DNA of 64,000 nucleotides from JALZVT01 sp039029135. Its GTDB lineage: Bacteria; Pseudomonadota; Gammaproteobacteria; Pseudomonadales; Azotimanducaceae. Made by a program: the position numbers and the translations under genes. The notes beneath the pieces are model-generated. The model saw only the letters and a list, made by a program, of their open reading frames with translations. It made no database searches and had not been told where the DNA came from. Where the stretch lies: NCBI GenBank assembly GCA_039029135.1, contig JBCCGT010000017.1:44987-108986 (forward strand), written 5' to 3'. Below are positions 42,423 to 52,036 of this stretch, one piece after another (within the stretch, counting starts at the first letter, position 1; each line of letters starts with the position of its first letter).

Positions 42423-44312
42423 TTGGCGAATATACTAAACACCGCGCTCAGCGGTCTGCTCGCGCATCAGCGTGGGCTTGCGACCACGACGCACAACATC
42501 GCGAATGTGAACACCGAGGGCTTTTCGCGCCAGCGGGTGAACTTTAGCGCCGTCGAACCCAATGGCATCGGGCGAACGGCCATAGGGCGCGGCGTGGAGC
42601 TCGACTCTGTGACCCGCGTTCTGAGTGACTTTCAGGCAAACGCCGTACGGGAGAACGTCACAGATCTGGGCCGGGTCAGCGCCTTCGCTGACATCGCGAA
42701 CGAAGTCGATCGCCTGCTCGCTGACGTCGATAACGGCGTCGCCGGCGGATTGCGAGAGTTCTACAACGCGTTGCAGGCCGTCGCTGACGATCCCTCGTCG
42801 CTGCCCGCGCGGCAGGTGCTATTGGGCGATGCGAGTTCGCTTGCCGACCGCGTGCAAAGTCTGGACCGTCGCTTCGACAACCTCGAACGCTTCACTGCGG
42901 ATCGCATCCGCGCGACCGCGGCAGAAATCAACGGGCTTACCGAGACCATCGCGACCCTGAATCTGGGTATTGTCAATGCCGGTGCGGGGACCGGCGGATC
43001 GCCGAACGATCTATTGGACCAGCGGGATCTCGCCCTGCGACAGCTGTCGCAGCTTGTCTCGGTCAACGCGACCGAGACGAGCGCAGGCGCGCTGAATGTG
43101 TTTCTGGACGACGGCCAGGCGCTCGTGATCGACACCCAGAGCCGCGAACTCAGCGTCGCACCCGCCGAGTATGGCGGCGTTGGCGTCGACGTCCTTGTGG
43201 CTGACGCCGGCGGCAACGGCGTCGTTGCCAACGGCATCAGCGGAGGCGAGATCGGTGGCTTGCTGAACACGCAGGCGGAAGTGCTCGATCCGGCGCGCAG
43301 CCGATTGGGTCGTCTGATGCTTGGACTGGCGGACGCCGTCAATGATCTGCAGCGTCAGGGCTTTGACCTGGAAGGCAACTACGGCGTCAACCTGTTTCGC
43401 ACGGGCGACCCCGAGATCATCGCCAGCCAGTACAACGACGGGGGTGTGACGGCCTCTGTCAACGTTTTCGATGTCGCCGCGCTGCCCGCCGGTGACTACG
43501 AGCTCACCTACAACGGTGCGTTCTATCAGATGACCAGCGTCGCGGACGGCAGCAACATTGCGCTAAGCGGCAACGGCAGCGCGGGTAACCCGCTGGTGGG
43601 CGGCGGGGTCAGCATCTCTCTGAGTGCGACGCCACAGGCCGGCGACAGCTTCTTGATTCGCCCGGCACACAACGCGCCGTCTGACTTCGCCGTGCGCTTC
43701 GATCGGCCTCAGCAAATCGCCGCCGCGGCCCCGCTGGTGGTTGAGACGGCGGATCTGAATTCCGGCACGGCCGCCGTCTCGTCGTTCGAGATCACCGACT
43801 TCAATGATCCCAACCTACTCAGCGGCGTGACCGTCGTGTTTCTTGACGCCGATACGTTTCAGGTGAACGGCAGCGGTGCCTTCGCGCACGCGGAGGATGA
43901 CCCGATCGAGCTCAACGGTTTTCGGTTGTTCCTGTCCGGCACGCCTGCGGCTGGGGACACCTTTACCATCGACGAGAACGTCGGTGGGGTGGGCGACAAT
44001 CAGAACGCACTGGCGATGGCTGCTAGCCTCGATGACCCGCTGCTGGAGGGCGGATCGCTCAGCGTCAACGATGCCTTTGGCGATCTGGCCGCATTCGTTG
44101 CGAACGAGGCTCGACAGGCAAACGTTACCCGCGATGCACAGGCGACGATCACGGACGCATCTATCGCCGAGCTGGAGGCGACGTCCGGGGTCAATCTGGA
44201 CGAGGAAGCGACGAACATGCTGCGCTATCAGCAGGCCTACGAGGCCTCGGCGCGCATGATCGCGGTTGCCAGCGGCCTGTTCCAGACCCTGCTCAATGCC
44301 GTTGGCCGCTAG
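42423..44312 (+). CDS. flgK: Hook-filament junction protein FlgK
   Basis: 629 aa. N-terminal ANILNTALSGLLAHQRGLATTTHNIANVNTEGFSRQRVNF and C-terminal SGVNLDEEATNMLRYQQAYEASARMIAVASGLFQTLLNAVGR are conserved. Start is TTG 42423; no ATG lies near in frame. The central domain is variable as expected. Confidence 0.94.
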   Translation: MANILNTALSGLLAHQRGLATTTHNIANVNTEGFSRQRVNFSAVEPNGIGRTAIGRGVELDSVTRVLSDFQANAVRENVTDLGRVSAFADIANEVDRLLADVDNGVAGGLREFYNALQAVADDPSSLPARQVLLGDASSLADRVQSLDRRFDNLERFTADRIRATAAEINGLTETIATLNLGIVNAGAGTGGSPNDLLDQRDLALRQLSQLVSVNATETSAGALNVFLDDGQALVIDTQSRELSVAPAEYGGVGVDVLVADAGGNGVVANGISGGEIGGLLNTQAEVLDPARSRLGRLMLGLADAVNDLQRQGFDLEGNYGVNLFRTGDPEIIASQYNDGGVTASVNVFDVAALPAGDYELTYNGAFYQMTSVADGSNIALSGNGSAGNPLVGGGVSISLSATPQAGDSFLIRPAHNAPSDFAVRFDRPQQIAAAAPLVVETADLNSGTAAVSSFEITDFNDPNLLSGVTVVFLDADTFQVNGSGAFAHAEDDPIELNGFRLFLSGTPAAGDTFTIDENVGGVGDNQNALAMAASLDDPLLEGGSLSVNDAFGDLAAFVANEARQANVTRDAQATITDASIAELEATSGVNLDEEATNMLRYQQAYEASARMIAVASGLFQTLLNAVGR

Positions 44313-44347
44313 CAGATTGCCAAAACCCACTGCGAGGAGGCTCGTCG

Positions 44348-45541
44348 ATGCGCGTATCTACCGCGGCCCTAATCCGCCAGGCAATCGGCAACATCCAAGA
44401 ACGGCAGGTGGCGATCGCCGGGCTGCAAAATCAGATCAGCTCGGGACAGCGCATTGGCACGCCGTCCGATGATCCGCTGTCCAGCGCCCGCATTCGCGGG
44501 ATTGACGATTCGCTGGCCCGACTTGCGCAATACGACCGTAACGGCGGGCGCGCGGCGGACCGCCTCAACATAGAGGAAGGCGCCCTCGCCGGCATGACGG
44601 ATCTGCTGCAGCGGGTCAGGGAACTGGTCGTGCAAGGCGCAAACGCGACGCAAAGCAGCGAGACGCGAAGCCTTATCGCTGCCGAGATCGTTGGGCTGCG
44701 CAACACCCTGATCGATCTCGGCAATACTCGGGACGGCCAGGGCGAATTCGTCTTCGCGGGCTTGAAGAGCACGACGCTGCCCTTCGTCGAGGTCGGCGGC
44801 AGCGTACAGTACTTTGGCGATCGCAATGAACGCGAACTGCAGATCGGCGCGCAGCGTCGCGTCGTCGACGGCGACCCGGGTAGCCGCGTCTTGCTTGCGC
44901 TGCCGGCTGGCAACGGCGACTTCGAGGTGTCCACAGGTGTCAACACTGGGACGCTTGCGGTGCGCGCCACGAGCGTTGCCGACCCGACCGCGTTTACCCA
45001 GGACGACTACGTCATCACCTTCACCAGCGAAACCGATTTCGAGGTGGCGACGGATCCCGGCGGCGTCATTGTGGATACGGGTACGCTGGATGGCAGCGAC
45101 GTCCTGGCGACGCAGGGCGTGCTGATCGAATTTGACGGTGCCCCGGCGGCCGGCGATACCCTCGCGCTCGACGCGCGGGCGCGCCAGGATGTGTTCGCGT
45201 CTCTGGATCGCATTATCGCCGCACTCGACCGGGGAAGCGTCGATGAGGCGGGGCTCGCGATCGTCCGCTCGGAGCTCAACAGCGGACTGGAGAATCTCGA
45301 TCAGGCCCTGGTGCGACTGGTCGAGGTGCGCGCGGATGTGGGGGTTCGGCTGAACGCGATAGAAGACCAGACGCTTGCCCATTCGCAGCTCGATCTGGAG
45401 CTCCGCGCGACGCGCTCGACCCTGGCGGATACGGATCTCGCGACGGCGATCAGTGATCTGAATCTGCAGCTCACCAGCCTGCAGGCCGCGCAGCAGTCTT
45501 TCGCCCGTACGCAAAACCTCTCGCTCTTCAATTTTCTCTAA
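44348..45541 (+). CDS. flgL: Hook-filament junction protein FlgL
   Basis: 397 aa, flagellin-like. N-terminal NIQERQVAIAGLQNQISSGQRIGTPSDDPLSSARI and C-terminal TDLATAISDLNLQLTSLQAAQQSFARTQNLSLFNFL. Start ATG 44348 has GAGGAGG upstream. Confidence 0.93.
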   Translation: MRVSTAALIRQAIGNIQERQVAIAGLQNQISSGQRIGTPSDDPLSSARIRGIDDSLARLAQYDRNGGRAADRLNIEEGALAGMTDLLQRVRELVVQGANATQSSETRSLIAAEIVGLRNTLIDLGNTRDGQGEFVFAGLKSTTLPFVEVGGSVQYFGDRNERELQIGAQRRVVDGDPGSRVLLALPAGNGDFEVSTGVNTGTLAVRATSVADPTAFTQDDYVITFTSETDFEVATDPGGVIVDTGTLDGSDVLATQGVLIEFDGAPAAGDTLALDARARQDVFASLDRIIAALDRGSVDEAGLAIVRSELNSGLENLDQALVRLVEVRADVGVRLNAIEDQTLAHSQLDLELRATRSTLADTDLATAISDLNLQLTSLQAAQQSFARTQNLSLFNFL

Positions 45542-45617
45542 CGCTGACGGCGGAAGTGTTCCTGTGCGTTGGACAGGCCTAGCCGTCCTTTGCGTGACGG
45601 TCTGCACAGTTTGACTG

Positions 45618-45654
45618 ACATGGCTTCAGAAATCCGCGCGGCAACCGATACAGG
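45618..45654 (+). promoter_or_regulatory. Weak candidate FliA promoter for fliC
   Basis: ACCGATAC resembles the GCCGATAA -10 box of sigma-28, with TTCAGAAA 11 bases upstream as a poor -35. It sits about 70 bp before fliC, where a FliA promoter is expected. The match is weak. Confidence 0.3.
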
Positions 45655-45715
45655 TCTCATAGCGAGGTGCGACTGACGTGCCTCCACGGCAATTGACACA
45701 ACAGGAGCCGACATC

Positions 45716-47143
45716 ATGGTACTAGGCATCAATACCAACGTTTTGTCGCTGAACGCGCAACGCAATCTGGGCGGTACCCAGTCCGCGCTGGCGACCTCTC
45801 TGGAGCGGCTCTCGACGGGCTTGCGGATCAACAGTGCGAAGGACGATGCCGCCGGGCTGGCGATCGCGGAGCGCTTCACGACCCAGATTCGTGGCCTCAA
45901 TCAGGCTGTCCGCAACGCCAGCGACGGCATCTCGCTGTCACAGACCGCGGAGAGCGCGCTGGAGGAGGTGACGAACAACCTGCAGCGGATTCGCGAGTTG
46001 GCCATTCAGTCGGCTAATGCGACCAACTCGGCGGGCGATCGCGCGGCGCTGGACCTCGAAGTCCAGCAGCGCATCGACGAGATCGACCGCATCGCACGCC
46101 AGACCTCGTTCAATAACCAGAAGGTGCTCGACGGCACCTTCGGCACCGCCGCGTTCCAGATCGGCGCCAACGTCGGCGAGACGATCGCGCTGACGCTGAA
46201 CACCGGCGTGACCGCCGACGCGCTCGGCCAGATCGCGAGCGCGACAGGTGGCGCGGTAACTTCTGCCGCGATTACCGACAACCAAGTCACTATTGCCATC
46301 GGGACGTCCGCCGCGGTGGGCATCCAGGGATCGGTCGTCGGTACTGGTGCCGGGCAAACCTCGGATAGCGCCTTTGCCAAAGCGTTTGCGATCAATGGCT
46401 CCGGCGTCTCCGGGCTCACCGCTTCGGCGTCGAACTCTCTCGTCGATTCCGCCGCGTTCGACGACGTCACGATCGGCGGTTCGGGTAACTACACGCTCGC
46501 CCTGAACGGCGTGACGGTGTATTCGAACACGACTGCTGCGGAAACCGTGGACGCCTTCACCGTGGCGAACGCGGCCAACCTGAGGACGGCGGAGACCGGT
46601 GTTTCTCTAACAGTCGACGGCGGCGTGATCACCTTCTCGACCTCTGACGGCAGAAACATCGACCTCCAGGAGACCAACACCGGTAATACCGGAGACGGAG
46701 TAGACACAGCCAACGGCATTCAGCGCGGCACCATCTCGCTCTCGGCCGCTGAGGCGATCCAGATCAATGGCGCGAGCCAGGCGGCAAACATCGGCTTCAC
46801 CGATGGTCAGGTGATCACCGTGGACTCCACAACGCTGACCCAGGTCGACGTTCTGGATGTCACCTCGTCGAACGACGCGATACAGCGGGTCGACTCTGCG
46901 CTGAGCGCCGTGAACTCGCTGCGCAGCAACTTTGGCGCCATTCAGAATCGCTTCGAGTCGACAATCGCAAACCTGCAGACGGTCTCCGAGAACCTGTCGG
47001 CCTCGCGGTCCCGAATTCAGGACGCCGACTTCGCTGCCGAGACGGCCGCGCTGACGCGAGCGCAGATTCTGCAGCAGGCCGGCGTATCGATTCTCGCGCA
47101 GGCGAATGCGCAGCCGCAGGTTGTGCTCGGTCTCCTGAACTAA
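45716..47143 (+). CDS. fliC: Flagellin
   Basis: 475 aa. D0/D1 ends are typical: N-terminal LGINTNVLSLNAQRNLGGTQSALATSLERLSTGLRINSAKDDAAGLAIAERF and C-terminal ETAALTRAQILQQAGVSILAQANAQPQVVLGLL. The middle (about 170-375) is variable, Thr/Ser/Asn-rich and surface-exposed. It is the only flagellin gene in the window. A hairpin at 47234-47258 separates it from flaG. Confidence 0.97.
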   Translation: MVLGINTNVLSLNAQRNLGGTQSALATSLERLSTGLRINSAKDDAAGLAIAERFTTQIRGLNQAVRNASDGISLSQTAESALEEVTNNLQRIRELAIQSANATNSAGDRAALDLEVQQRIDEIDRIARQTSFNNQKVLDGTFGTAAFQIGANVGETIALTLNTGVTADALGQIASATGGAVTSAAITDNQVTIAIGTSAAVGIQGSVVGTGAGQTSDSAFAKAFAINGSGVSGLTASASNSLVDSAAFDDVTIGGSGNYTLALNGVTVYSNTTAAETVDAFTVANAANLRTAETGVSLTVDGGVITFSTSDGRNIDLQETNTGNTGDGVDTANGIQRGTISLSAAEAIQINGASQAANIGFTDGQVITVDSTTLTQVDVLDVTSSNDAIQRVDSALSAVNSLRSNFGAIQNRFESTIANLQTVSENLSASRSRIQDADFAAETAALTRAQILQQAGVSILAQANAQPQVVLGLLN

Positions 47144-47233
47144 GCGACGCGAGGGTGAACGCCTGGGGCTGAGCTGGACCCGGTCCCGGACGCACGCCAG
47201 AACTCAAGACCTGTACACGCGATGAGCTGAAGA

Positions 47234-47258
47234 CCGCGGAGAACTCGTTTCTCCGCGG
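47234..47258 (+). terminator. Hairpin downstream of fliC
   Basis: Perfect 10-bp stem CCGCGGAGAA / TTCTCCGCGG with a 5-base loop, 18 bp before flaG. No T-run follows, so it may stabilise the abundant fliC mRNA 3' end or attenuate read-through rather than terminate fully. Confidence 0.45.
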
Positions 47259-47273
47259 CATCGGTGGCAAATC

Positions 47274-47702
47274 ATGAACAGTTCCTTACCTATTCAAGGC
47301 CCGCCCGCTGCGTCTGCGCAGGAGCGTCCGCTGCGTCCGCGTGGTGCACCCGATGAGGGCGTGGCGAGCGCCGTTCGCGCCAAAGCCCAGGAGAAGCAGG
47401 CCGCAGACCCGACGCAGGGCCCGCAGCGCCTGGTCACGGAGGAGCCGAGAGTCGAAGCGCCGCCGTCGGTGCGAGAGCTGTCGCAGGTTGCCGAGAGCCT
47501 CACTGAGCTCGCTCGCAATCTGAATCGAGACCTTCGCTTCAGCGTCGACGATGCATCAGGACGCACGGTCGTCACCGTGGTCGACGGCGAGACCCAGGAG
47601 GTCATCCGCCAGATTCCCAGCGAACAGGCGCTGCGGCTGGCGGAACGGCTCGGGTCCGAGGACGGCGACGCTCTCGCCGGCCTGCTGGACATCGAAGCTT
47701 AG
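47274..47702 (+). CDS. flaG: FlaG family protein
   Basis: 142 aa. A disordered N-terminal half, then the FlaG domain (LNRDLRFSVDDASGRTVVTVVDGETQEVIRQIPSEQALRLAERL). FlaG influences filament length in polar flagellates. It lies between fliC and fliD as in Pseudomonas and Vibrio. Confidence 0.9.
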   Translation: MNSSLPIQGPPAASAQERPLRPRGAPDEGVASAVRAKAQEKQAADPTQGPQRLVTEEPRVEAPPSVRELSQVAESLTELARNLNRDLRFSVDDASGRTVVTVVDGETQEVIRQIPSEQALRLAERLGSEDGDALAGLLDIEA

Positions 47703-47711
47703 GAGCGCCGA

Positions 47712-49088
47712 GTGGAACGAATCTCAACGCTCGGTATTGCTTCTGGCATCGATCTCGGTGCGCTGGTGAGTCAGCTCGTCGAGGCAGAGCGGCAGTCGAT
47801 CTCCGGTCCCCTGGAGTCGCAGCAGGCGATTGCTCAGGGCAAGCTCAGTGCCTTCAGCGTCTTCAGCGGTTCGCTCTCCGCGTTTCAGTCCGTGTTGGAA
47901 CCGCTGCAGTCGCAGGACGGCTTTCAGGGTCGCGTGGTCCAGACCAGCAACGAAGAGGCCTTTACGCTGACGGCTGACACGGCATCCGCCGCCGGCGTCT
48001 ATGACATCGTCATCGATCAACTGGCGACCAGCAATAAGCTGCGCTCGGCGGCTTTTGACGGGCCCGATACGGTCGTCGGGACGGGGAGTCTGGCGATCGC
48101 GAGCGCCCAGGGTGGCTTCTCCATCGCGATCGATACCGAGAATGCGTCTATCGAGGCCATTCGCGATGCGATCAATGCGGAGCCCACGAACGAGATCGTG
48201 CGGGCCAGCCTGGTGAACTCGGACGACGGCACGCACCTGATCCTCACCGCCCTGGAATCCGGCGTCGCGGGATCAATCAGCGTCTCTGGTACGGGCGGAG
48301 ACGGCGGACTCGCGCAGCTGGACTACAGCAGCGGCGGCACCCAGAACCTCGTCGAACTGACGGCGGGCGCGGACGCGAGTCTCACGATCGATGGCCTGCG
48401 CGTCACCAGTGCGTCCAACATCATTACGGACGCCATCGATCGCGTGTCGTTGACGCTGTTGAAAGCCGATGCGGCCGCAACGGAACAGGCCACCATCACG
48501 TTCGATCGCGAAGGCGCGCGCGCCGCGCTCGGCACGTTCGTTGACGGTTACAACAACATGCTCGCCACGCTGCGACAGCAGACACGCTTCGATCTGGAGA
48601 CGCAGAGCTCTGGCCCGCTCTTCGGCGAATCCAGCGTGCGTGGCATTTCCTCAGAGCTGCGCGAACTCGCCGCTGCGCGAGACACCCAGCTCAACGCGGG
48701 TTTCCAAGCGCTGGCGGACATCGGTATTACCAGTTCGGTATCGGGAGAACTGAGCATCGACGCCGAGCGCCTCGATGCCGCCTTCGATGCCGGTTTCAAC
48801 GACATCGGGCGGCTGTTTGCGGGGGACGACGGGCTGGCGTCGCGGCTCAACGCCCGCATCGAGAGCTATCTGGATGAGGACGGTCGTATCACGGCCGCGA
48901 CCGACACTCTGGATGCCCAGATTGAGCGATTCGGCGAGCGACGAGAGGTTATCGAGCGCCGCGTCGAAGCTTTCGAGGCCCGTACGCGCGCGCAGTTCAT
49001 CGCGTTGGACACCCTGATCGGGGAACTCAACAACACCAGCGCCTTTCTGGCGCAACAGCTCGCAGGGCTACCAGGCAGTGGTAGCTAA
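47712..49088 (+). CDS. fliD: Filament cap protein FliD
   Basis: 458 aa. N-terminal LGIASGIDLGALVSQLVEAERQSISGPLE, a central beta region (TADTASAAGVYDIVIDQLATSNKLRS) and a C-terminal coiled coil (RFGERREVIERRVEAFEARTRAQFIALDTLIGELNNTSAFLAQQL). Start is GTG 47712 with AGGAG upstream. It caps the growing filament. Confidence 0.95.
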   Translation: MERISTLGIASGIDLGALVSQLVEAERQSISGPLESQQAIAQGKLSAFSVFSGSLSAFQSVLEPLQSQDGFQGRVVQTSNEEAFTLTADTASAAGVYDIVIDQLATSNKLRSAAFDGPDTVVGTGSLAIASAQGGFSIAIDTENASIEAIRDAINAEPTNEIVRASLVNSDDGTHLILTALESGVAGSISVSGTGGDGGLAQLDYSSGGTQNLVELTAGADASLTIDGLRVTSASNIITDAIDRVSLTLLKADAAATEQATITFDREGARAALGTFVDGYNNMLATLRQQTRFDLETQSSGPLFGESSVRGISSELRELAAARDTQLNAGFQALADIGITSSVSGELSIDAERLDAAFDAGFNDIGRLFAGDDGLASRLNARIESYLDEDGRITAATDTLDAQIERFGERREVIERRVEAFEARTRAQFIALDTLIGELNNTSAFLAQQLAGLPGSGS

Positions 49089-49106
49089 AGCACAAGGACA
49101 TCCCAG

Positions 49107-49499
49107 ATGAGCAACGCAGAGGCGCTCGCCGCCTATCGCAGCGTAAACACGGCGTTCAACGTGGATGATGCGGATCCGCATCGACTGATCCAGATGCTGC
49201 TGGATGGCGCTCTTGAGCGGATCCATACCGCCATGGGCTGCATCTCGCGCGGCGACGTGGCCGGCAAGGGCGAACAGATCGGCAAGGCGATCTCCATTGT
49301 CGAGGGGCTGCGCATCAGCCTGAATCCGGAGGGTGGTGAGATCAGCCGAAATCTGGGCGACCTCTATGACTACATCGCCCGTCGGTTGCTCGAGGCCAAT
49401 CTTGCGGATGATCCGTCGCGCCTCAACGAGTCCGCAAGCCTGCTGCGTGAGATCAAGACGGCCTGGGACGTGATCGGCGCCACTGCGGAGGAGTCATGA
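49107..49499 (+). CDS. fliS: Flagellin chaperone FliS
   Basis: 130 aa, all-helical. The family signature AYRSVNTAFNVDDADPHRLIQMLLDGALERIHTA and LNPEGGEISRNLGDLYDYIARRLLEAN is complete. It binds the flagellin C-terminus before export. The next gene overlaps its stop (ATGA). Confidence 0.95.
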   Translation: MSNAEALAAYRSVNTAFNVDDADPHRLIQMLLDGALERIHTAMGCISRGDVAGKGEQIGKAISIVEGLRISLNPEGGEISRNLGDLYDYIARRLLEANLADDPSRLNESASLLREIKTAWDVIGATAEES

Positions 49500-49786
49500 A
49501 CAACACGGCGGCCGTTGAAGACGCACAGGTCGCGCTGCAGGCGCTGCGAGCGGACATCTCGCGCGAGGACTGGGAGCAGGCCGGTGTGCATGCCGCGGTG
49601 CTGCGCTCCGCGCTGCAGCGGCTGGCGACTCGACCGGCGGAGTCACCCGAGCAGGTCTTGACGGATTTTCTGCATGCGCACCATGAACTGATTAAACAGC
49701 TCAATGCGTCCAAGCAGGTTTTGGGTGAGGAGCTGGAGCGCACGCGACGCGCCGATGTGGCGAGAAAGGCCTACAGAGGTGAATAG
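49496..49786 (+). CDS. FliT-like chaperone
   Basis: 96 aa, helical and acidic. Position directly after fliS with start/stop overlap is that of fliT, the FliD chaperone and regulator; sequence similarity is too low for certainty. Called by context. Confidence 0.6.
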   Translation: MNNTAAVEDAQVALQALRADISREDWEQAGVHAAVLRSALQRLATRPAESPEQVLTDFLHAHHELIKQLNASKQVLGEELERTRRADVARKAYRGE

Positions 49787-49805
49787 CGTGTAGTACAAAA
49801 AGTGC

Positions 49806-49855
49806 CTGCGCGCCAGTCCAAGCGGCGCGCAGAGTAGCAAAAATACTGGTTTTTT
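49806..49855 (+). terminator. Terminator after the fliC-fliT group
   Basis: A 9-bp perfect stem CTGCGCGCC / GGCGCGCAG (49806-49832), then a small AGTA...TACT stem and six T residues (49850-49855). It likely ends transcription before the sigma-54 activator gene. Confidence 0.55.
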
Positions 49856-49941
49856 GTTGGTGTGCACGAATTGTCGCGCGCGGCTTGCGTCGTGCGTGCG
49901 CTGTCTATACTTCTTTGACAGCGTGTTGAGAGCGACTTTGC

Positions 49942-51006
49942 GTGCTTGCAGAAATCGACAGCCCCGGCCGTTCGCGTCAAGTTTTCGACGCAAAGCCCAC
50001 TACCGATCGACTCAGTGACGAGATCCATCCCGAAGTGGTCGCGGCTGCGAAATGGCCGCGGCCCAGCGGTTCGTCTGCTGCCATCACCGCGGTCAACAGT
50101 CTGATCTCGCGAGTCGCGCCGTTCGATGCGACGGTGCTGCTGCTCGGCGAGTCTGGAACAGGCAAGGAGCGCGTCGCGCGCAGCATACATGCCCAGTCGA
50201 ATCGTCGCCGGCGCGTTTTCGTGCCCGTCAACTGCGGCGCGATACCGCCAGACCTGCTGGAGAGCGAGCTCTTCGGACACGAACGCGGTGCCTTCACCGG
50301 TGCCGTGAGTCGTCGTAAGGGACGCTTCGAGCTAGCTGCCGGCGGCACGCTGTTCCTCGACGAGATCGGGGACATGAGTCTGGATATGCAGGTGAAGCTT
50401 CTGCGCGTGCTGCAGGAGCGAACCTACGAGCGCGTTGGTGGCAGCGAGACGCTCGACTGCGACGTGCGAATCGTCGCCGCGACGCACAGAGATCTGCGCG
50501 ATGCGGTGGCCGAGGGTCGGTTCCGGGCGGATCTTTACTATCGGCTCAACGTGTTCCCGATAGACGTTCCGCCGCTGCGCGATCGCTGCGAAGACATCCC
50601 GGAGCTTGCACGCGAGATCGCCGCGGAACATCCGACGCTGCACGGTAAACCGCTAGAGTTTACGGCGGCAGCGCTGGAACTGCTCGCGAGCTACGCCTGG
50701 CCGGGTAACGTTCGCGAGTTGGGCAATCTCATTGAACGGCTGTCCATCCTGTCGAGCGACGGCGTCATCGATGACGCCGCGCTGCCGGCCGAGCTGATCA
50801 TGAACCGGTCCCGCCCCGAACCGTCCGGTGATGCGTTGCCGCCCCAGGGTATCGATCTGCGCACTCGGCTCGCGGCGGTCGAATCCCGCTACATCGACCT
50901 CGCGATGGAACGCGCCGACGGCGTTGTCGCCGATGCGGCCAGGCTGCTTGGTATCGGCCGTACCACGCTGGTTGAAAAACTCCGCAAGCGCCGGCTAGCG
51001 GCTTGA
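49942..51006 (+). CDS. Sigma-54 activator, FleQ-like, without the N-terminal FleQ domain
   Basis: 354 aa. After about 45 unremarkable residues comes the AAA+ domain: Walker A GESGTGKE (70-77), GAFTGA (116-121) that contacts sigma-54, Walker B GGTLFLDEI, and the arginine region FRADLYYRLNVFPI. The C-terminal helix-turn-helix reads ARLLGIGRTTLVEKLRKRRL, as in FleQ/FlrA. The usual N-terminal FleQ domain of about 120-140 residues is missing, and fliT ends too close (155 bp) to hide it. Start is GTG 49942. It should switch on the sigma-54 promoters found before fliL, fliK and flgB. Confidence 0.85.
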   Translation: MLAEIDSPGRSRQVFDAKPTTDRLSDEIHPEVVAAAKWPRPSGSSAAITAVNSLISRVAPFDATVLLLGESGTGKERVARSIHAQSNRRRRVFVPVNCGAIPPDLLESELFGHERGAFTGAVSRRKGRFELAAGGTLFLDEIGDMSLDMQVKLLRVLQERTYERVGGSETLDCDVRIVAATHRDLRDAVAEGRFRADLYYRLNVFPIDVPPLRDRCEDIPELAREIAAEHPTLHGKPLEFTAAALELLASYAWPGNVRELGNLIERLSILSSDGVIDDAALPAELIMNRSRPEPSGDALPPQGIDLRTRLAAVESRYIDLAMERADGVVADAARLLGIGRTTLVEKLRKRRLAA

Positions 51007-51040
51007 TCTGTCTACGGCCGCAAGCCGCAGTTGGCGCCCC

Positions 51041-52003
51041 TTGAGCATGTTGTCACCCATAGCAGTTGACCCCAATTCCGTCGCGACGCTCGCCTTTGCC
51101 CGGCGCCTTGCGGGCAACGATCTGTCCGTGATGATCAGCGGGGAGAGCGGTACGGGGAAAGAGGTGTTCGCGCGTTTCATACACGCGGCATCGCCCCGTC
51201 GCGACGGGCCGTTCATCGCGATCAACTGTGCCGCGATTCCCGAGCAGATGCTGGAGGCGCTGCTGTTCGGCTATGAGCGTGGTGCGTTCACCGGCGCGAC
51301 AAGCGCGCATGCCGGTAAGTTCGAGCAGGCACACGGCGGCTCGATACTTCTGGATGAGCTCACCGAAATGCCGCTGTCGCTGCAGGCGAAATTGTTGCGG
51401 GTTATCCAGGAGCGCGAGGTCGAGCGGCTCGGCGGACGCACGACGCTCGCGCTTGATGTTCGAGTGTTCGCCACGACCAACCGCAATCTCAAGCAAGAGG
51501 TGGCCGACGGTAACTTCCGCGAAGACCTCTACTATCGGCTGAACGTACTGCCACTCATGCTCATACCGCTGCGTGAACGGCCGCGCGACATACTGCCGCT
51601 CGTCGATCACCTGCTCGACAAGACGGGGCGCGACATTCTGCTGACGGATTGCGCGCGGCGAAAGTTGCTCGACTACCACTGGCCAGGCAACGTGCGCGAG
51701 CTGGAAAACGTCGTCCAGCGCTCGGTTGCGCTCGCCTCCCGGCGCAGTTTTGTGCTCGACGAGGGCGATCTGTTGTTTGAAGCGGCGCACGAAGAGTCGA
51801 CCGTCGACACCGTGCCAGACTCTGGCAGCGAGCTGTGCCTCGAGGAACAGGTACGGCTGTTTGAAGAGCGCGTCATCGCTTCGACGCTAGATGCCGTTGC
51901 GGGCAATCGCGCGCTTGCCGCACAGCGTCTCGGGATCAGTCCACGGACGCTGCGGCACAAGCTGGCGCGCATTCGCGAAGCAGAGGCGTTGGCCAATGGC
52001 TAG
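51041..52003 (+). CDS. Sigma-54 activator, FleR/FlrC-like, without receiver domain
   Basis: 320 aa, essentially only the AAA+ and DNA-binding parts. Walker A GESGTGKE (34-41), GAFTGA (81-86), Walker B GGSILLDEL (99-107), FREDLYYRLNVLPL, and helix-turn-helix AAQRLGISPRTLRHKLARIRE as in FleR. The receiver domain is absent: the gene starts 34 bp after the previous stop, and no FleS-type kinase is encoded nearby. Start may be TTG 51041 or ATG 51047. Activity must be set by abundance or protein contacts rather than by phosphorylation (inferred). Confidence 0.85.
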   Translation: MSMLSPIAVDPNSVATLAFARRLAGNDLSVMISGESGTGKEVFARFIHAASPRRDGPFIAINCAAIPEQMLEALLFGYERGAFTGATSAHAGKFEQAHGGSILLDELTEMPLSLQAKLLRVIQEREVERLGGRTTLALDVRVFATTNRNLKQEVADGNFREDLYYRLNVLPLMLIPLRERPRDILPLVDHLLDKTGRDILLTDCARRKLLDYHWPGNVRELENVVQRSVALASRRSFVLDEGDLLFEAAHEESTVDTVPDSGSELCLEEQVRLFEERVIASTLDAVAGNRALAAQRLGISPRTLRHKLARIREAEALANG

Positions 52004-52036
52004 GTTCGCTAGAACGCGTAACGGCGTGATCACGAC

